Positions 23,996 through 33,678 of a stretch of 41,064 nucleotides of DNA are shown here, piece after piece (position 1 is the first letter of the stretch; every line of letters begins with the position of its first letter). The position numbers were made by a program, and so were the translations under genes. Source of the DNA: Phoronis australis (Eukaryota; Phoronida; Phoronidae). The DNA is taken from NCBI GenBank assembly GCA_002633005.1, contig NMRA01000194.1, positions 270,458 through 311,521 on the forward strand. Reading direction: 5' to 3'. The notes beneath the pieces are model-generated. The model was not told the origin of the DNA and ran no database searches. It saw only the letters and a list, made by a program, of their open reading frames with translations.

Positions 23996-24148
23996 CAGTG
24001 GCGGATTTAGGGGACCAAGAGGCCATGACCCTCCGAAAATTCTCCAAGATACCATTTGTCAGTTTGGAGGTGCCAATTTCAGACTGGTAATACCCTTGCT
24101 AATACTCTGCCCTGCACCCCTCAACTCAAAAACCTGGATCCGCCTGTG
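23996..24148 (+). mobile_element. hAT-like MITE, copy 2
   Basis: CAGTGGCGGATTTAGG at the left and CCTGGATCCGCC-TGTG at the right form TIRs with small differences. The internal phrases ccatttgtcagtttggaggtg and ctctgccctgcacccctc match the copy at 10396-10553. A clear target duplication is not seen. Confidence 0.72.
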
Positions 24149-24460
24149 TGACGGCAATCCCGGGGATCCAACCATGAGTAAGACTGAGTTGAGTAACCGT
24201 GAACCAACAAGAAGAGTAAGAATAGGCCAAGGACCAGTACACTGACCTATAGCGAGGAGCTGCCTAAAGTAGCTATAGCTGATATCTAACAGTGTGAAAA
24301 TACGAAATTCCCGATGAACTAAAGCTAGTTGCTGGTCAGCTCAGCTGTGATTCACTTGAGACAGGCAGCGTCTGCACTCGTTCTAAGGTCAAGATTCGTT
24401 TTATTGTGATCCAGTTTTGCGAAAACTTTGTTTTATTATGGTCATTCTTTGAAAGAGATT
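24149..24460. other. no gene recognised
   Basis: Short non-coding interval between the MITE and the direct repeat. Confidence 0.4.
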
Positions 24461-24630
24461 TTTTTATATGCGCTAACTGCGAAGCGATACCGAAGCTAGT
24501 TTACAGTGAAACAACACGTGTAGTTGAGATAAAAAGTCATATATATTATGACAAACTAAACTACTACAGATATCAGTAATTACAAAAGTAATATAACATG
24601 TTGAACTGTAAAGGTGGGTGACAATCTGCC
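24461..24630 (+). repeat. 170-bp direct repeat, copy 1
   Basis: Begins tttttatatgcgctaactgc and ends ggtgggtgacaatctgcc. Copy 2 is at 24967-25136 with about two mismatches in 170 bp, a far younger pair than any other repeat here. Confidence 0.92.
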
Positions 24631-24966
24631 TCCAATGAAGGTATACACAAGTGGTGAATAGTAAGTTAAGAAACAATATGCGGAAGAATAACAGCAACAC
24701 CGGGCAGCGACATGTGAAATTTGAGGATAACAGAGAAAGAATGAAAATTGGTTTGAGGGAGGGAGGGAAAGAGAAATTGAGTGAAAAATGAAAGTTGGAG
24801 AGAATTGTGGACGATGGCCCAGTGTTGCGACAAGGCAAAGAGATCACGTGGTACAATTGAACCAATAATCGTAAAACAAAGAGGGTCACTGACCTGAGAA
24901 TCCAAACAATATGATAACGAGGACGACGCAGTATAGCTTACATAAAATGATTTAATACTTAAATAG
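24631..24966. other. spacer between the 170-bp repeats
   Basis: 336 bp, purine-rich on the plus strand (24715-24815). No primer-binding site or polypurine tract was convincing, so an LTR interpretation is not supported. The minus frame of 138 codons is Leu/Phe-rich because of this base bias. Confidence 0.4.
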
Positions 24967-25136
24967 TTTTTATATGCGCTAACTGCGAAGCGATACCGAA
25001 GCTAGTTTACAGTGAAACAACACGTGTAGTTGAGATAAAAGGTCATATATATTATGACAAACTAAACTACTACAGATATCAGTAATTACAAAAGTAATAT
25101 AACATGTTGAACTGTAAAGGTGGGTGACAAGCTGCC
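24967..25136 (+). repeat. 170-bp direct repeat, copy 2
   Basis: Partner of 24461-24630, offset exactly 506 bp. It ends 16 bp before the hAT-like copy B. Confidence 0.92.
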
Positions 25137-25152
25137 ACAGATGCAGCATTTT

Positions 25153-26825
25153 CAGTGGCGGATCTACGGGGGGGTTCAGGGGGTTTAAACCCCCCCTCGG
25201 GCCAGGACCCAAAAATTAAAAAAAAACAAAACAAAAGCGTATCCAGCAAAACAAAAACGGCACCGCCAGCGTGTGTAAACCCCAAGTAAACCGACTTGGA
25301 AAAAATTGAGGGGGGGATTCACTCTGAAAATATAGTTTTTTGCACTGTGAATTGCTGAGTTGTGGCTCATCGGCAAAACGCGCGGGGATTAATTGTGCGC
25401 GCGCTTCCGTCGACACTTCTGAAGTAGCCAAGCATTTTAGATGGATTCACCGCTGAAAGAGCCGTTCTATAGCTGATTTCTTTTGGTAACTAGGTTCTTT
25501 ACTCTAAGATATATTTTGATTTGATTAAGGGAAATACTGCGGTGCCGCAACCCTGATATTCAGGCGAATTGACGGGCAACGTTTTTACCTCATCTGTCAT
25601 GCCGCGTCGTTCTATTACACTCCACACGTTTGTAACTGATGTATAGTTAAGTTGTCTCGCGCAATATCATACAGTGTACATGTAATATTGTGTACACGTA
25701 CATGTAATATTTTTGAAAAAAATTCTTTTTCCGAAGAATTGCTATTGTGGCGGGAGCTGTGGTTTGGTCGCGAGTCCGTTTGAAGACACACTCTATAACA
25801 AGTTATGTCTGACAAGGGGGCACTCACATTGAGAAAGTGACCGCATTCGCTAAAAGTGTACAGTACCAGAAATTGCGGGGAGGCTGTTCTTTCACAACAA
25901 AGTCTTGCGGGACTCGTGCGATGTTCAATAGGCCTCCTAAGGAGCCCTAGTTCCGACCTCAACGCCTACCGTCTGTCTACCTGCAATAAGCACCCTGCCG
26001 TCTTCTATACTGGGAATTTTCGCACAAAGGCTCACCCGATGAAACGCTCATGCCCATGGGCAATTATTTGATATTAGTACTTCGGGTTTCAAGCGTTCAG
26101 ACATTGGNGTTTTGGTTTCGTGAAACTGTTTTCAGATGATTTGTTTCCTGATAGATTTGACGTTTTTCAATTGTTGTCAACGTGATTCAGCTTAATAAAG
26201 TGATACCTAATGATTTATTGTCGCTTTTAATAATAGACTATGAGTTGAGAACACCATCGTTCGCCAGTTTTTCTCGTAACGAGACAGAACACATGTTTAT
26301 TTCCGGACTAACAGTACAGGTCTTCGTTCTTAAACAACTTGAGGCTGTTGTTACGCGATCATCTGATATTCAAGTTTTTACGCCCCGTCGGTGCTCCTTA
26401 ATTATGCTCTTGAATATTTGGAAATTGTCTAAACCCCTGTATACACACCACACTTTTTCGTATACGACTTTTCGTATGCTAAAAAACGTGTGTGTAAGCA
26501 GATGTTCCAACAAAAATTTTTGCTGGTGGCGTGACTCATACCCAGATGTGCACAATATGGTTTCACGAAACTTATGAGTCAAGTTCATGTGACGAAATCG
26601 AGAAGGGTTTTTAATTATCTTAAAAAAAACCCAGAGACATGTTAAGTGTCAGAAACTGACCAGGACGCATGGAAATTTCACTGTTTGGCTACAAAAACAA
26701 AAAAATATCTTACACGGGAGGGGAAACCCCCTGCCGACCTCCCCCCGCTCGGCGCCACGCGCCTAGGATTCGACCTTGGCGGGAATCCTAAACCCCCCCT
26801 TCCTGAAAACGTAGATCCGCCACTG
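25153..26825 (-). mobile_element. hAT-like TIR element, copy B
   Basis: CAGTGGCGGATCTACG at 25153 and CGTAGATCCGCCACTG ending at 26825 are perfect 16-bp TIRs enclosing 1673 bp, inverted relative to copy A (13285-15158). Its middle, about 25878-26108, does not match what is visible of copy A's middle. A lone N at 26108 sits exactly where similarity to A resumes (gaaaccaaaac on the A strand). Flanks agcatttt and ttgacaac show no target duplication. The right flank passes straight into the tyrosine-recombinase relic. No transposase frame was found. Confidence 0.85.
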
Positions 26826-26829
26826 TTGA

Positions 26830-27500
26830 CAACCTCCCTGACACCACTTCCTCCGTTTTCATAAAAACTCCTCAAAGGCGCTTCCAATCTGCGCCCTTCT
26901 TCTGACGCACGCATGCCCATTACTTCAATTTTGCTTCCCGCTTGTTTGACGCCTGCCCTTCTGCACTCGGCTCTTTTGCCGACTCCGTTCTCGCACGTGC
27001 TATGTTCGTCCTAGCCTTCCATGCCTTCCTAAGAGTCGGTGAATTCACAGTCACCTCCGCTCTCCTCCCACGTCATACAGGTCAGCGACGTCGTCTCCCC
27101 CCTCCTCTGGCGATTCTGTGGTCATCACTATGCGTACCTTCAAGCACAGCTCGGGACCAGTCTCACTTACGATTCCGTCCAGCCAATCTCCTCATTGCCC
27201 AGTAGCTGCCCTAACCTTGTACTTGTCCACTTTTCAGCCCTCTCCTGGCCCCTTGTTCCAACACCTCAGTGGATCACCGGTTACACGTTCCTGCTTCACC
27301 GCCATGTTACATGTAACTAAAGTGGTTTCATTTGTAGGACTCGACACCAAGTCTTATACGTCACATAGCTTTCGCCACCCGTGGCGTCCCTGAACCGGTG
27401 ATCCAGTGCATGGGGCGCCGGAAATCTGACGCACTAAAAAACTACATTCGCATGTCTGCTTTTTCCTCTTCCCCAGGCTTCCTGAACTCCTGGTGAGCCT
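26830..27500 (+). pseudogene. tyrosine recombinase relic (DIRS/Ngaro- or Crypton-like)
   Basis: Frame 1 (about 26880-27070) gives a DACPSALGSF stretch followed by AMFVLAFHAFLRVGEFT, the box I helix with its catalytic Arg. After a frameshift comes a region ending SYTSHSFR (about 27350-27375), the H-x-x-R box with His and Arg intact. After another shift come GVPEPVIQCMGRRKSDALKN and YIRM (about 27384-27455), the box II C-terminal segment with the nucleophilic Tyr, ending in TGA at about 27496. The usual residues between HSFR and the GVPE helix are missing. Such recombinases integrate DIRS-type retroelements or Cryptons. The direct repeats downstream favour DIRS/Ngaro. No reverse transcriptase is seen upstream; copy B abuts there. 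Confidence 0.82.
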
Positions 27501-27850
27501 GTTGTTGCAGCTCCCCATTTCTCTTACTTTGCTTTTCAGCCCCTCCCACTCCTCTGGGTCTGTGGTTTCAGTCCTCTAGATCAGGTCTGTTGTTGCAGCG
27601 GACCTCCTCCCGTTCGCAGGTCTGTTGTTGCAGGCTTCAATTTCTAGTCATTAGTTCTAGTTGCCTTTACTTCCATTGATTCTTGCATTTTGCTTAGCGG
27701 TTCTTTATAATCTTGTTTTTTAGACTTTTGTATTCTAGTTTTCTGTTATACCGTTATTAGTACCTATATTTTATCATAGTCTAACCTTGTTATTGCCCGG
27801 GTTCCGCTTCCTCGGATGGGCGATGTCAGCATTCCCGTGCTGCCATTATG
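27501..27850. other. 3' non-coding part of recombinase element
   Basis: Contains three copies of ctgttgttgcag (about 27498, 27588, 27622), spaced roughly 90 and 35 bp. Otherwise no features. Confidence 0.4.
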
Positions 27851-27991
27851 GCGTTTCGTCCATGCCCATCTTGCAGTCTTAGTTAGTTTTATCTATTTAC
27901 GTAATAATAAATGGCATTATTCGCAATCCTCCTCTTGTTTTACTCTGCAACATAGCTCGTGGCGTATCCCGAGCAAAATAGATTACGATAA
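27851..27991 (+). repeat. element direct repeat, copy 1 (B1-like)
   Basis: Runs from gcgtttcgtccatgcccatc to agattacgataaa. It recurs at 28418-28560 with only a handful of differences. Its place downstream of a recombinase gene fits the split direct repeats (A1-ORFs-B1-A2-B2) of Ngaro/DIRS-like elements. Confidence 0.85.
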
Positions 27992-28417
27992 ATTAAATTT
28001 AACTTGTTAAATGCATTTATCGTCATTATTTTGACATTTGTCTCCTTATTTTGATACCAACCGTTTGGGTTTATTTTGCGTTACTCATCTCTATTTATAG
28101 CCTCAAGGGCCCACTTTTGTATTCATACATTTCTCTATGCGACACCTGATTGGTCGCCCATATTTGCTTTGTTCAGTTCAACGTGGTCTCTCTCACTCAG
28201 CCACCTACCTCGTCGTCTACAAGACCTACGTTCGTTCTCTGCATTTTTCCCCACCACCCATCCCGGGTGTCGGTTCCACTTTCTCTTTTCTCATATACAT
28301 TTCCTGTTAGATGTTTTCAAATTTTGTGTTCATGTTCTGTACTTTTCCTTTAAGCCCTTCGGGCAGTTCTTTTGTTTTGTTCCCTCTTTCAGGGCTATTC
28401 ATTGTACACGCCGGTGG
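27992..28417. other. spacer between direct repeats (A2-like)
   Basis: Pyrimidine-rich non-coding stretch. If the element is Ngaro-like, this is where the A2 repeat would lie. A1 is not visible in this window. Confidence 0.4.
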
Positions 28418-28560
28418 GCGTTTTGTGCATGCCCATCTTGCAGAGTCTTAGTTAGTTTTATCTATTTACGTCATAATAAATGACATTATTCGCAATCCTC
28501 CTCTTGTTTTACTCTGCAACATAGCTCGTGGCGTACCCCGGGCAAAATAGATTACGATAA
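28418..28560 (+). repeat. element direct repeat, copy 2 (B2-like)
   Basis: Partner of 27851-27991. Its right edge, acgataaa at about 28561, is a candidate 3' terminus of the recombinase element. Confidence 0.85.
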
Positions 28561-28561
28561 A

Positions 28562-29334
28562 AACGAATTTTTAAGAACGGCAAGGGTGCGTTTTGTGTTG
28601 ACGGAAATATCCATCTTTTATGGCGTAGAGGAATTTGAGGCATTTAATGATGAACAACTGTTGTGGCTTAATTTGGAAAAACACCTAGCAAAACTAACTT
28701 CCAAGTATGCAGGCTGTGGCGGAATTAAGAAATACGATTATGGTAGTGCTAATTGTAGCAGAGCCACAAAGTATGCTAAAATGGTAGAAAATTAGGCATA
28801 ACATTTCTGTAGCAGATAAAAGGTTGATTGGCCCAGAAGGCCGATGTCTTCAATGCTCAGAAAAATTTCGGCAGGCAAGCGACTTGCCAAGAAAACGGCA
28901 CAGTTGAGTCCGGGCATTCTAAAGGAAAGAACTGCAGCCGATTCCAATTATTCGGTGCAACTTGTTCTCTCAGCTGACGGCGTTGTTTCACGATACTGCA
29001 ACCTCAAACAACGTCAAAGAAACGAAACGCCGCAAACAACGTCAATGAAACGAAACGCGGAGGGTGAGATATTACAGAGTATTAATATTTATTTTTGCAT
29101 ACAGGTGTCCACCTCAAAATGAATTTCCCACGGTCATTCTAAAGTTTATGCCGATAGCAATGTTTTCGTCAACTGAAGAACAGGAATCATAGACATCCCG
29201 CGCGCTCCGTCTATGGTTCTGACAGTTTCTGACACTTCAAACTTTTGTCAACACGATAGGTAGCCGCAGAAAATTCGATGTTGACCTCATTCTAATCTTC
29301 TCTGCAATCCACTGTCAGGGGACGAAAACAATTC
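28562..29334. other. no gene recognised
   Basis: Two short plus frames (28586-28795 and 28844-29122) have fairly protein-like composition but no domain I know, and stops separate them. They could be remnants of an unidentified transposon protein. Confidence 0.35.
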
Positions 29335-29532
29335 AATTTGGCGGTCCGTTAACCGTGTTTCCTCATGAATATGAGTCCGTGTCCCGTGTATTTGGGTGCG
29401 TGGATCGTGTTTTGGGAGTCCGTTCCCGTGTTTGTGAGTCAGTGGGTGGTGTTTGCAGGCCCGCGGAGTCGTGTTCATGCGTCCGTGCCCGTGTTTATGA
29501 GTCCGTTGACCGTGTAGTTCAGGTACCTTGCT
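29335..29532 (-). repeat. about 20-bp degenerate tandem array, copy 2
   Basis: Reverse complement of 19186-19410, unit for unit (gttaaccgtgtttcctcatg, gtgtatttgggtgcgtggat, gttgaccgtgtagttcaggt). Confidence 0.85.
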
Positions 29533-30005
29533 GGTACTACGGGGTACCCAACGTAGGCCTACAGAGAAATCTACCCAGGCCTATCCCGAGTCGTATGTCA
29601 TGAACGGACTGGAACCCTCCCATCACCGCTCGAAAAGTTTCTTAGCTGACTAACCATCCAACCCTTAGAAATGTCGCCCTTCTACGCAGCCCAAATCGAC
29701 ACGACATGCCTGGTCCGCCGGGGCACGACACAAAACACTCGGCCTCATCCACTGTACGAAAATTTCCCTGCCACTGACTGTCACGCTTGCGGGCTCGATT
29801 TTTTGAGTCCCTAGCCTCCGCGCTTACTTACAATATTTTTTTTTCGTTTCCCCTTTCCAACTATGCGCTTGACTGCGAGCACCGTGAGCGATGCTTTTGC
29901 ATCTAGACTCAGTTTGATTTCAGGGTTTAGTGAAGGCGATTTGTGTGTACCTTAGATAATTAAAAAATACAAGCCATCTCAGCGGCACGTCCCCACTAGT
30001 ATTTT
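29533..30005. other. no gene recognised
   Basis: Non-coding; nothing identified. Confidence 0.4.
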
Positions 30006-30085
30006 GCTGACATCGAGATTCGAGCTCGCATCAGTTGTTCACACTGGTGTGCCAGTTTTATCCTTCACACTGCGCCACCGCGACG
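30006..30085 (-). repeat. tRNA-like (SINE head or tRNA pseudogene)
   Basis: On the minus strand, GGTGGCGCAGTGTGAAGG fits the internal A box (TRGCNNAGYNGG), and about 40 bp later GAGCTCGAATCTC fits the B box (GGTTCGANTCC) inside a TpsiC-like stem CGAG/CTCG. The acceptor ends do not pair and the anticodon arm is distorted, so it is not a working tRNA. A tRNA-derived SINE is the likeliest source. Confidence 0.4.
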
Positions 30086-31272
30086 TAGGCCCATTGGCTA
30101 ACTGCACCCGGCGGCCCCGCGGGAGAAAAGCTATCGCACTCGAGAGTTCTTCCGTTCCTGATTAGATATTCAAAATGGTGGACCGGTGCTTTGTTATGTA
30201 GTTCCCAGGCTGTGACAAGTTTCTGTTCATTCAAAGAACATAGCAAACAGTTTAGGCCTACTAATAATTAGGATATCAGTCTATTAGGATATCTGTCTGG
30301 TTCGGTAAGTATCATTATGTGTTGGCCTATCTCAAAATCGCTCGATCTTTTTAGACTTGGAGTTTGGAAAATGTTTTCCACCAGGAAAGTCTATGTGACT
30401 GGCTATGCTCAGCGTTGGCATGGCCAACAATAAATTATGGAGTATTTGTGACGAAACGGTCAAATTGAAGAAAACCGTGTGTAAGTTCAATACAAATTAA
30501 AAACCCTTCAAAGCTCGAGCTTGTGTGACCGTGCTGTTTTTGGTGTTAACCATACTTGCGGCATTGTTAATCACACATGGTGACACATGGTATCACTCAA
30601 CCTGTAGGCCTGGGCTGTGGGGAGTCGGTTCGTCACGCCGCTCTGCACATTCACAATGACAAGGATGATAAGACTTGCTCAGTTGATTCTTTATAGGTAA
30701 GAAAGGGAGGAATTGATAGGTGTATTAACTTAAAAGAGAGTGCCACCAAAAAGATATTTTGCATCAATTTAGGTCGAGTAATTCCACTCTATAGCAGCAA
30801 GTTCAGCTCTTTTGCTTGAGGGCAGACGGAGGTGCTGAAATTAAGCAATGACATAAGTGGAGCACTGGATCTGTCAGTCTGTTACTTTTGTCAGCTTATG
30901 GTTTGACTTCATCATTTTACACCAATAAATCATCAAAATTCGATGCAAAACCCTGACATACACATTGAATTTTTAAGCAAATAAGTCGTTTTATTTTGGT
31001 GTTGCGGATTTATAGAAAGTTTTTAACGTACTGTAACCTACGGCGGATGCAAAGTTCGCTAGGCCAGCTTACTGGGGTTGGCGGCGGGAAGTTTGGATCC
31101 GTTCGGTGATAAATTAGAATTATTCTTATGTGAAATACAGGTGTAGATGAGTATAGCCATTTGTTGTAATTTTATACTACAAACTTTTTCAGTTCTAAAT
31201 GCATGCTTAGGGCTAGCCAGCCAGCTAGGTGTATAGATCTAATTCACACCGACAGGAGGCGCGTTCCAAAAA
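30086..31272. other. no gene recognised
   Basis: Non-coding interval with no repeat partner in the window. Confidence 0.4.
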
Positions 31273-32193
31273 GAGGCTAACTACGATAGCTCTGTTGGCT
31301 TATCGGTATAGTTGTATTCCTGTTGCTTGAACGGCTTGAAAAAATACGGACTCTCAACTGTCTGTTTTCCTGGTATTCGAAGCGTTGGGTTGTTGCCATA
31401 AGCCGCGACGAAGGAAAATATGTCTGTGTAAAATTTATAAATGTTTTCGAAAAGTTCGACTCTATAGCCCAACAACGAGATGGGAAGATGACCCCTCAGT
31501 GTAGCCAATATCTTAGGCGACTGATTAACTCCATTCTAGCATTTAAGGTTGGAGGACCACTTCTCTTTTGTTCGATAATTGCTCTAATCTCTAATAAGAT
31601 GGTATCTAGCCTAGCTCAGTCCTCCCAGGAGGCCTAAAAATTCCCCTCAGTGATTGAAAAATTCTCTCCGGAGAATCACCTGTAACCACACAGGTGACAA
31701 TTTGAAAGAGCACAAAATGCTACTTGAGACAGAGCCTATGAGAGCTTGCAACAGGGAGGGGGTGCTATTGATGGTGATCGGGAGGTAGATTTCCCCTCAC
31801 TTGCGGCGAGAGAATGCCCTCTCAGAAGGCAAAAACACTTTTCCCCTCGGATAAACGAGGCCCCTGAAGAAACGTTATAACTATGCTTGTTCTGTCCAGT
31901 TAACTGAAATTGAGCTCTAAATTGAGGTATATGCTTTGGATGAACGAATTAGGTGTTTTGATTTTAAAATTCAACTTTGTCCAGATTTGAATCCTAACAC
32001 AAGAATTAGACGTATGAATTATTAACACCAAGAAAGTAGAGCTGATGATCAAATAATTGTTATTTTCAATTACGCCGGAGCCTGGTTTTTTATTTTTATA
32101 AAACATATATTTAATAACATCAATTATTCTTTCTAATCAATGACAAATCAACTATTAGTCCCGGTAGTCCCTACTGACCTCACTAGATTATGC
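31273..32193 (+). repeat. mosaic dispersed repeat, copy 2
   Basis: Direct-orientation partner of 22902-23867: same left and right blocks, different central segment (about 31465-31630). The facing E-box inverted repeat recurs at about 31676-31697. Confidence 0.78.
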
Positions 32194-32636
32194 TTGATGT
32201 TAATATTCTTTATCAACCAATTAAACGAGATGTGACTAATTGCACATGACATCAAAATACGAGCAGATGACCTGGTTCGTGTAGAAAGCATTTTTATCAA
32301 CAATTTACAAGAAGAAGCATCATACTGCATTCAGCATAATTATCTATTCTGTAACGTGATCGCCGCAATTTGGTCATATTTACTTTCCTTGTTTCGAACC
32401 TTGTTTTCCGAAAAAAAAAACTTCTACCCTTTCGTCAGACAACTCTTTGGTCCATTGATTTGTCCTCTGATACATTTTTCTATGTCTCTGTGACTAATTA
32501 TCGACACATTTTTAAGATTTAATATCCAGGTTGGACTCGAAAGACCGACCATTTAACTCTCGCAAGGTCAACTTAATCTTTGTTTATCACAGTGAGCCTC
32601 GCTTTGGATTTTAATGTCCGCCGCGTGAATTAGGTC
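32194..32636. other. no gene recognised
   Basis: AT-rich non-coding sequence. Confidence 0.4.
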
Positions 32637-33365
32637 TATGAAGACTAGAGTCAAAATACTGCAAGGTACCACTGTGTGTATTTCTTCCATAGACCCCGAA
32701 ATTGCACACAGCCAGGGTAGTTTTGCTCGTCACCTCGCCGTGAAACTTGTATCAACACGAAATGCTAAAGACTGGACGGGGTGCATACAAAATCTGGGAA
32801 TCAACCGACATTCACCTTGCCTGTTAAACCGTTTAAGTGAAAAACAATGCAATAAACGTCTTTTTCTTGCGTAACTCTGCCCATTCTAACAATGAAAAGT
32901 ATGTCATCGTTTTGAAAAGAGAACGCTCGTGTCACACGCACGCGCCATTTCCTAAATTTTTGGACATCTCTCGGGAGATGATGGTAGCAGTTGGCAGCAG
33001 GAAAATTTTGTTCTGAAATTCGTTTTTTTGGTATCGAACTTCTAAAAAGTTACAATAAAGAGAAACCAGTTTCAACAATTTGTTGTGAGGTTGATTGAAG
33101 AATCGGCGAAAAAAGAAACTGGCGAATAGGTGACGCATTATTTCATGGCGCCGAAAGCCGACGCAGAAGATCGATCCACAACTTTGGCAGCAGAATAATG
33201 GTAGAACGCAATTTTTTCCAACACCTTTGAATAATTTAGTTTACTCAAGGAAGATTGTAGTTTTTAATGACACTAATTGTGTGTCAGATTTCATCTTACC
33301 ACATTTTTACCCACATTGATGCAAAGCTATATATTTAGTATACATCTTTGTACTAAGGCTAGCTT
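32637..33365 (-). repeat. 0.7-kb dispersed repeat, inverted copy
   Basis: Reverse complement of the family at 8130-9550. It covers the 5' part (33365 down to about 32905, with the gtcggctttcggcgcc phrase and catctcccgagagatg) and the 3' part (about 32790-32637, with acaagtttcacggcgaggtg). It defines the full unit as about 730 bp. Confidence 0.78.
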
Positions 33366-33678
33366 AGGGCAAGTCCTATTTTAAAAGCATTATAATTAAA
33401 ATGCCTTTTTTATTGTAAGGATGATCAGTAATGTTTTAAACATTGTTTCACATTTTAGATTTATTATCTTCACATTTACTTACAAGTTTTGAATTTGTAT
33501 TCTACTTAACGCATAAAAACAGTTTTTCTGATTACCAACATGTGTCAAATACAAAATAATTATCACTCTCATTCCCATCCATGTGGTTTACCAACTTCGA
33601 TGAGAAATGAGGATTTTAGGTTATTACTTGGCGAAATTCTTCAAAGTCCTCCAAGTATGTTGCTCTCAGACACTAAGT
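33366..33678. other. no gene recognised
   Basis: Spacer before the 1-kb tandem array. Confidence 0.4.

Noticed and set aside
24473-24889. 138-codon hydrophobic minus frame, possible membrane protein
   Set aside because: Hydrophobicity follows from a purine-rich plus strand and part of it lies in the 170-bp direct repeat.
24461-25136. Small LTR (TRIM) element
   Set aside because: Repeats are nearly identical, but no primer-binding site, polypurine tract or flanking target duplication is visible.
28586-29122. Two adjacent short frames as one protein gene
   Set aside because: Several stops separate them and no domain is recognised; left as unassigned sequence.
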